Assembly (NCBI GenBank): GCA_021372715.1
Contig: JAJFTX010000034.1
Coordinates: forward strand, 1 to 12,137
Source: Methanobacterium sp.
GTDB taxonomy: Archaea; Methanobacteriota; Methanobacteria; Methanobacteriales; Methanobacteriaceae
DNA length: 12,137 nt
Reading direction: 5' to 3'
The notes under the pieces are model-generated. The model did no database searches and had not been told where the DNA came from. It saw only the letters and a list, made by a program, of their open reading frames with translations. The stretch's first letter is position 1, and each line of letters starts with the position of its first letter. This document shows, in pieces, positions 7,856-12,137 of this stretch. Made by a program: the position numbers and the translations under genes.

Positions 7856-8953
7856 ATGATTAACGTTACAAAAGCAGATATTCCTGGAATTGAGGAATAT
7901 ATGGAATATTTAAGATATATCTGGAAAGAAGCATGGTTAACAAATGATGGTGAACTATTAAAACTTCTTGAAATAAAATTAAAAGAATATCTAAAAATCA
8001 ATAATCTAATAGCAGTTACAAATGGAACTTTAGCTCTTCAGATAGCATTAAAGTCATTAAATGTAAAGGATGAAGTAATTACAACTCCATTCACATTTTC
8101 AGCCACAACTAATGTTATTCTATGGGAAGAATTAAAACCGGTCTTTGCAGATATCGATGAAGAAACATATAACATAGATCCTATTGATGTGGAAAAAAAA
8201 ATCACAGATAAAACTAGTTCAATACTAGCAGTTCACGTATATGGGAATCCCTGTAACTTAGATGCGTTACAACAGATTGCTGAAGAACATTCAATTAAAT
8301 TAATCTATGATGCGGCACATGCTTTTGGAGTAGAATATGATAATAAGTCTATTTTAAAATATGGAGATATTTCCACTTTAAGTTTTCATGCAACAAAAAT
8401 TTTTAATACAATCGAGGGTGGAGCTATAATAAATCCAAGTGGAAATTGTGTTGATCAAATCAAATTAATGCGCAATCACGGTATAAAATCAGAGGAAGAA
8501 GTAATTCTACCAGGAATAAATGCAAAAATGAACGAATTTCAAGCAGCTATGGGTTTATGCAACCTTAAAACTGTAGATCAAAATATAAAGAAGCGAAAAA
8601 AGATTTATCATCATTATTTTAAGAATCTTTCCAATGAAAAAGGTTTGAAGTTCCAGAAAATAACAGCATCTAAATATAATTATTCATACATGCCAGTATG
8701 TTTTGAAAAAAAAGATCTTAGAAATAATATCCATCAAGAACTCTTAAAAATAGGTGTAAACTGTCGTAAATATTTCTATCCCTTAACAGTAAACTATGAA
8801 TACTTCAAGAATCAAAATATCGACGTGGTAAAAAAATACAACTTAAAAAACGCTTCAGATATTGCTGACAGGATATTATGCCTCCCCATCTACCCCGAAC
8901 TCGAAGAAGAGATCATTGATGAAATAATTAACAAAATAGTTTCCATCATTTGA
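7856..8953 (+). CDS. DegT/DnrJ/EryC1/StrS family sugar aminotransferase, C4-amino type likely
   Basis: A 365-residue PLP-dependent aminotransferase that would convert a nucleotide-linked keto-deoxy sugar into an amino sugar, with glutamate or glutamine as amino donor. Visible features are TNGTLALQIAL (55-65, phosphate-binding turn), TTPFTFSATTN (76-86), D152 in YDAAHAFGV (cofactor nitrogen partner), and the internal aldimine lysine K181 in SFHATKIFNTIEGGA. The form FHATK-x-F-x-T-x-EGG and the later CRKYFYPL resemble the VioA/DesI group, which aminates carbon 4 of dTDP-4-keto-6-deoxyglucose. The subgroup is read from motifs only. Length is usual for the family and all catalytic residues are present. 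The ATG at 7856 gives the typical family N-terminus (INVTKADIPG) and has only a weak purine tract before it. No dTDP-sugar synthesis genes lie nearby, so its substrate must come from elsewhere in the genome. It is the last plus-strand gene before convergence. Confidence 0.92.
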   Translation: MINVTKADIPGIEEYMEYLRYIWKEAWLTNDGELLKLLEIKLKEYLKINNLIAVTNGTLALQIALKSLNVKDEVITTPFTFSATTNVILWEELKPVFADIDEETYNIDPIDVEKKITDKTSSILAVHVYGNPCNLDALQQIAEEHSIKLIYDAAHAFGVEYDNKSILKYGDISTLSFHATKIFNTIEGGAIINPSGNCVDQIKLMRNHGIKSEEEVILPGINAKMNEFQAAMGLCNLKTVDQNIKKRKKIYHHYFKNLSNEKGLKFQKITASKYNYSYMPVCFEKKDLRNNIHQELLKIGVNCRKYFYPLTVNYEYFKNQNIDVVKKYNLKNASDIADRILCLPIYPELEEEIIDEIINKIVSII

Positions 8954-8957
8954 TTGC

Positions 8958-10088
8958 TTATTTATATGTGTAATCTCCTTTATAGAAAAGTTTTAAGTTT
9001 TCTATATACTCTTTATGATCATAATATTTAGAACATAGGTTGAATTGTTGTTTTTGGTAATTTTCATATGCACTTTTATTATCAAGTCTTTTTAAATCAG
9101 AGGGCATTTTTTTTATTAATTCATCATAATTTTCATAAACTGTATCAAGTGATTCAAAATCCTTGGTGAAAAATCGGTGATTATAAACACTGAAACTTAT
9201 TGCCCCACTAAATATTGGTTCGATGAAATATCCATCTAAACCTTCTCCGAATGTTAATGCCCATTTAGCCTTTGATATAATATTTTTAAACTCATCATAG
9301 GTCATATCTTTTATTATTTTAATTTTAAGATGGGGTAACTTTTTTTGAAGCATTTTTAACACTTCTGATCTTTGCGGATGTTTATCATTTGAAACAATTA
9401 TTAATTCTTCTTTATTTGAATAATTTTTGTAATCGTATTGGTCAGGACTAACATATGTAGAAAGTTTATGTAGAGGAAAACCAAATTTTTGCCGATTTTT
9501 AATATTTGAATAATTTTGATGTGCTGTTGTGCCTGTAACCTCTGGAAAACGTTTTTTTAATTTTTGGATTTCGATAAAATTGTCATTGAAAACATCTATG
9601 TTTTGAATCATAATATTGATATGTAGATTATCTATATTATCTAAAATTGAATATTCTTTATCTGATATCTTTTTTAAGAATTGACCGCAAGCATATTCTG
9701 GAATATGTATTATTAAGCAATCTAAATCATTAAAATAGGATAATAACAATGGAAAATTGAAGATATAATTTTTATTTTTGAATTTTGTATACTTTAGTAA
9801 CAGTGGTTCTCCGGGTAAACTACATAAAACTGTTTGTGCACCATATGTTTCTCCAATTTTTTTGGTCTCTTCATAAATAGAGGAAATTGATAAAATTCCT
9901 CCATGAACCATATCATATCCAGAGGTTAGAACAATTATTAATATATTATTTTTTTTGTTGTAATTTTTTTCTAACAATTTTTCCTGATTGGCTTTAATTT
10001 TAGGTTCATTAAAAAGTCTGGATATATTAAAAGAAATTTTCAAAAAAATTCTTTTCATTAAATCTAAAAAATTTCTCAGCATGTTCAT
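8958..10088 (-). CDS. Putative GT-B type glycosyltransferase of unrecognised family
   Basis: A 376-residue protein that I cannot assign to a named family. The N-terminus is an amphipathic basic stretch (residues 4-26, LRNFLDLMKRIF onward) that could rest on the membrane. It is followed by NILIIVLTSGYDMVHGGILS (48-67), where the GG turn after a beta strand looks like the start of the first GT-B domain. The C-terminal half begins with ELIIVSNDKHPQR (228-240) and contains AKWALTFGEGLDGYFIEP (274-291), a layout like the donor-binding half with an EP pair, followed by SGAISF. There is no signal peptide or clear transmembrane segment. Its ATG overlaps the stop of the upstream ATP-grasp gene (ATGA, 10085-10088), so the two are probably translated together and may act in one step. 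Other possibilities are a surface-polysaccharide modifying enzyme or a non-catalytic partner. The glycosyltransferase reading is inferred from fold-like motifs and context. Confidence 0.6.
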   Translation of the reverse strand: MNMLRNFLDLMKRIFLKISFNISRLFNEPKIKANQEKLLEKNYNKKNNILIIVLTSGYDMVHGGILSISSIYEETKKIGETYGAQTVLCSLPGEPLLLKYTKFKNKNYIFNFPLLLSYFNDLDCLIIHIPEYACGQFLKKISDKEYSILDNIDNLHINIMIQNIDVFNDNFIEIQKLKKRFPEVTGTTAHQNYSNIKNRQKFGFPLHKLSTYVSPDQYDYKNYSNKEELIIVSNDKHPQRSEVLKMLQKKLPHLKIKIIKDMTYDEFKNIISKAKWALTFGEGLDGYFIEPIFSGAISFSVYNHRFFTKDFESLDTVYENYDELIKKMPSDLKRLDNKSAYENYQKQQFNLCSKYYDHKEYIENLKLFYKGDYTYK

Positions 10089-11380
10089 ATTTTATCATCG
10101 ATTAATATTTCTATCATACTTGAGTCGAATGTGGGAATCTTGTGTCTTAAAAAAACTGTTTTTCTCTCGCGAAAGCTATCATCGATGAAAATCGCATTTT
10201 TAGGTTTGATATAATCCGATTTAGAATCATCTTTATTTAAAATCATTATTTCGTCAAAAAGACATTCTAATTTCCATTTTTTTAAATAAGATCTAATATT
10301 ATTAACAGTTTTACTGATTAATATGATTTGACAGCCTTCGTTAACAGCCTGATAAAGGAATTTCATGATTTGTGTGTTAATTTTATTTTTAATGATGAGT
10401 GTATCATCTAAATCGACATAGACTTTATTATAATTAATATCATGTTTATAACGGTTAATTAGAGCTCTATCTATCTCTACATGATTGATATTTGTCATTA
10501 TGTCTACTTTATAACCTTCTCTCTCATAAATACTCAACAAAGGAAAATTAACACCCATCACACGATTTGTGGCCATGGTCCCGCTAATTCTTGGTGCTAT
10601 TTCCAATAGTTTATAATTACCTTTGGATTCCTGTTTTATTTGGAAAAACCAAGCTCCATGGAGTTCTAGTAAATTTGTTATACTCAAGGCATATTCTGTA
10701 AAGATTTTATTTAATTTAAATTTTACAGGTTTACTATTCATAGATATGCCGTTTCTCGTGCGTATTCTCTCTCTGCCGCCGCAAAATAGCAATCCCTCTT
10801 TCCTATGGCTGAAACAATCAACGGTATATTCCTTTCCGGGCAAATATTCTGAAATAATTAGATCGGAATTTTTTTTTAGCATGCATTTTAATGAATATGG
10901 ATTATTTACAATTTCGGCAAATTGAGATCCTTGGCCCTTATCTGGTTTTACAAAAACAGGAAATTCCGTAATATCGGAAATATTATCGAAAGTTTGGGGC
11001 ACAGGCAATATATTTCTAAACAATTCATAGGTTTTACTTTTAGATCTTGTAATTTTGCATGTTCTTGGGGGTGATGTAATTATTTTTGCATTGATTTTAG
11101 ATGAATTCTGAGATAAGGCAAGTAAAACATCATCATAAGCAGGAAATATACAATCTATATCATATTTTTTTAAAACATAATTTAATTCTTCTATCCATTC
11201 TTCATGGTAAATATCAGGAATAATGGAGTGATTTTTAAAAACATATGGGGCATGATTTGAAACAGGACTTCCAGCTGAAAATAATTCCACTTCTTTACAA
11301 TCTTTTAATGAATTCCATATTTCTAGCCCTACTTCAGTACCGCCAGGAAAAACTAAAATATTCTTTGTTTCAATTCCCAT
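10085..11380 (-). CDS. ATP-grasp enzyme fused to a C-terminal HAD domain
   Basis: Numbering is from the ATG at 11380 (431 residues). Residues 1 to about 310 form a carbamoyl-phosphate-synthase-like ATP-grasp enzyme: a Rossmann-like start (NILVFPGGTEVG), PVFVKPDKGQGSQ with K145 and the glycine loop, ISEYLPGKEYTVD with E178 and E184, and the metal-binding end WFFQIKQ...LLEIAPRISG with Q247, E260 and R264. Residues about 316-431 form a small, apparently capless HAD domain: VYVDLDDTL (D323, D325, T327), IILISKT (S356) and AIFIDDSFRER (D400, D401). ATP-grasp enzymes join a carboxylate to an amine or similar group through an acyl-phosphate; HAD domains usually remove phosphate. Given the glycan setting and a nearby sugar aminotransferase, amide formation on an amino sugar is possible but unproven. 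EIAPR replaces the common EINPR. A GTG nine bases upstream (11389) could also serve as start. It sits between flippase and glycosyltransferase genes in one operon. Confidence 0.85.
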   Translation of the reverse strand: MGIETKNILVFPGGTEVGLEIWNSLKDCKEVELFSAGSPVSNHAPYVFKNHSIIPDIYHEEWIEELNYVLKKYDIDCIFPAYDDVLLALSQNSSKINAKIITSPPRTCKITRSKSKTYELFRNILPVPQTFDNISDITEFPVFVKPDKGQGSQFAEIVNNPYSLKCMLKKNSDLIISEYLPGKEYTVDCFSHRKEGLLFCGGRERIRTRNGISMNSKPVKFKLNKIFTEYALSITNLLELHGAWFFQIKQESKGNYKLLEIAPRISGTMATNRVMGVNFPLLSIYEREGYKVDIMTNINHVEIDRALINRYKHDINYNKVYVDLDDTLIIKNKINTQIMKFLYQAVNEGCQIILISKTVNNIRSYLKKWKLECLFDEIMILNKDDSKSDYIKPKNAIFIDDSFRERKTVFLRHKIPTFDSSMIEILIDDKI

Positions 11381-11417
11381 GATAATCACTAATTTAATTA
11401 TATTATTTCAATAATTA

Positions 11418-12137
11418 TTATTTATTTAAAATATTTCGAATAAGAGTAATATCTTCTTTATCAAATCCTTTTAGAATCACTAGTGTAACAAAGTAAAGTA
11501 TTATAGATAAGATAATTAAAAATATTAAATTCCAGTTTATGAGTAAAATGATGCAAATACTCATTACTAGACTGGCTATCGCTATTTTTATTAAAAGTTT
11601 AGGTTTAATAGGTATTTGATCATAATTCATAGCACCAACTATTTTTAATCCGAATAAAAAGGCCAAGAATTCAGTTAACACGGTTATCACACTCGCACCT
11701 ACATAACCATATTTAGGTATCACAATTAAATTCAAAATTATATTAAATACAGCACAAATTGCAGCTATTTTTGTTATTGCCATTTGTTTATCGGAAGCTT
11801 CAAGTAAACGGGCAAATGCACCACTCATGAATATGATTACAGCAGACCAAACAAGTATTTGAAGAGCAATAACTGCATTGCTGAATTCAGCACCATATAT
11901 TAATAAAATTATTTTATCTGCCAGAAGGGTAGTGCCTATGCCCAAGGGTATTCCTATAATTGCCATATAATTGAAATACTTTTTATAAGCAACATTTAGA
12001 GATTCTTTGGAATTGATATAAAATTGAGACATTGCCGGGAATATTGCGGTGTTAAGAACAGAAGGGACGAATAAGAAAACCAATACTAGTCGGTATGCTG
12101 CGTTATAAAGCCCTACAGCTTCATTTCCAACCATCAC
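11418..12137 (-). CDS. Wzx-type polysaccharide flippase, C-terminal part (cut by window edge)
   Basis: The visible 239 residues are the C-terminal half of a MATE/MviN-like polysaccharide exporter, which moves lipid-linked oligosaccharides across the membrane. Family signs are the opening VGNEAVGLYNAAYRLV, LNTAIFPAMSQFY, YGAEFSNAVIALQILVW, and ARLLEASDKQ followed by NIILNLIVIPKYGYVGAS. About six helices are present, against the usual 12-14 in a full protein of roughly 410-500 residues. The coding frame runs off the right edge. The GTG at 12135-12137 is an internal Val codon, not a start. The TAA stop lies 37 bases before the next start on this strand, so it heads the operon with the ATP-grasp/HAD fusion and the putative glycosyltransferase. 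Its presence shows that the glycan is built inside and exported on a polyprenyl carrier. Confidence 0.92.
   Translation of the reverse strand: MMVGNEAVGLYNAAYRLVLVFLFVPSVLNTAIFPAMSQFYINSKESLNVAYKKYFNYMAIIGIPLGIGTTLLADKIILLIYGAEFSNAVIALQILVWSAVIIFMSGAFARLLEASDKQMAITKIAAICAVFNIILNLIVIPKYGYVGASVITVLTEFLAFLFGLKIVGAMNYDQIPIKPKLLIKIAIASLVMSICIILLINWNLIFLIILSIILYFVTLVILKGFDKEDITLIRNILNK

Noticed and set aside
7819..8001. Minus-strand open frame at the start of the aminotransferase gene.
   Set aside because: It is antisense to the conserved N-terminus of the aminotransferase and low-complexity (Ser/Phe/Tyr-rich).
9988..10188. Plus-strand open frame across the overlap of the two minus-strand genes (also one at 10623-10925).
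   Set aside because: Both are antisense to clear genes with good motifs, and their translations show no recognisable domain.

Overview
The window is a strongly AT-rich stretch of surface-glycan genes. It probably comes from an archaeon, most likely a methanogen of the Methanobacteriales. That placement is inferred from base composition, A/T-rich archaeal TATA-like upstream regions, GGAGG/AGGT-type ribosome sites ahead of TTG starts, and the general style of the proteins. No taxonomic marker gene is present. Nine genes fill almost all of the sequence. The largest gene-free gap is 208 bases (6398-6605), so no stretch longer than 300 bases lacks a gene. I see no tRNA, rRNA, insertion sequence or CRISPR array.

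Left part, plus strand (60-5155): three consecutive multi-spanning GT-C glycosyltransferases. The first has a HQPHPPGY motif. The second and third are tandem paralogs only 16 bases apart. None of the three appears to start with ATG. The first seems to start at an ATT codon behind a good GGAGG site, and the other two start at TTG.

Middle, plus strand (5219-8953): two tandem GT4 (GT-B fold) glycosyltransferases of 392 residues each, clearly a duplication, with an unusually well preserved N-terminal third. They are separated by a 208-base spacer holding a hairpin, repeated motifs and a 22-codon reading frame of doubtful meaning. A PLP-dependent sugar aminotransferase of the DegT/DnrJ/EryC1/StrS family follows, resembling the C4-amino subgroup.

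Right part, minus strand (12137 down to 8958): an operon reading flippase (Wzx type, cut by the window edge), then an ATP-grasp protein fused to a small HAD domain, then a protein I read as an unusual GT-B glycosyltransferase. The last two overlap by 4 bases (ATGA). This operon converges on the aminotransferase gene with only 4 bases between the stop codons.

Taken together, the genes suggest assembly and export of a polyprenyl-linked glycan. The aminotransferase would make an amino sugar. GT4 enzymes would add sugars on the cytoplasmic face, and the flippase would move the product out. GT-C enzymes would add further sugars outside from lipid-phosphate donors. The ATP-grasp/HAD fusion is the least explained part and could decorate the glycan, for example by forming an amide bond. 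No sugar-nucleotide synthesis genes (RmlA/RmlB type) and no ligase or oligosaccharyltransferase are visible here.
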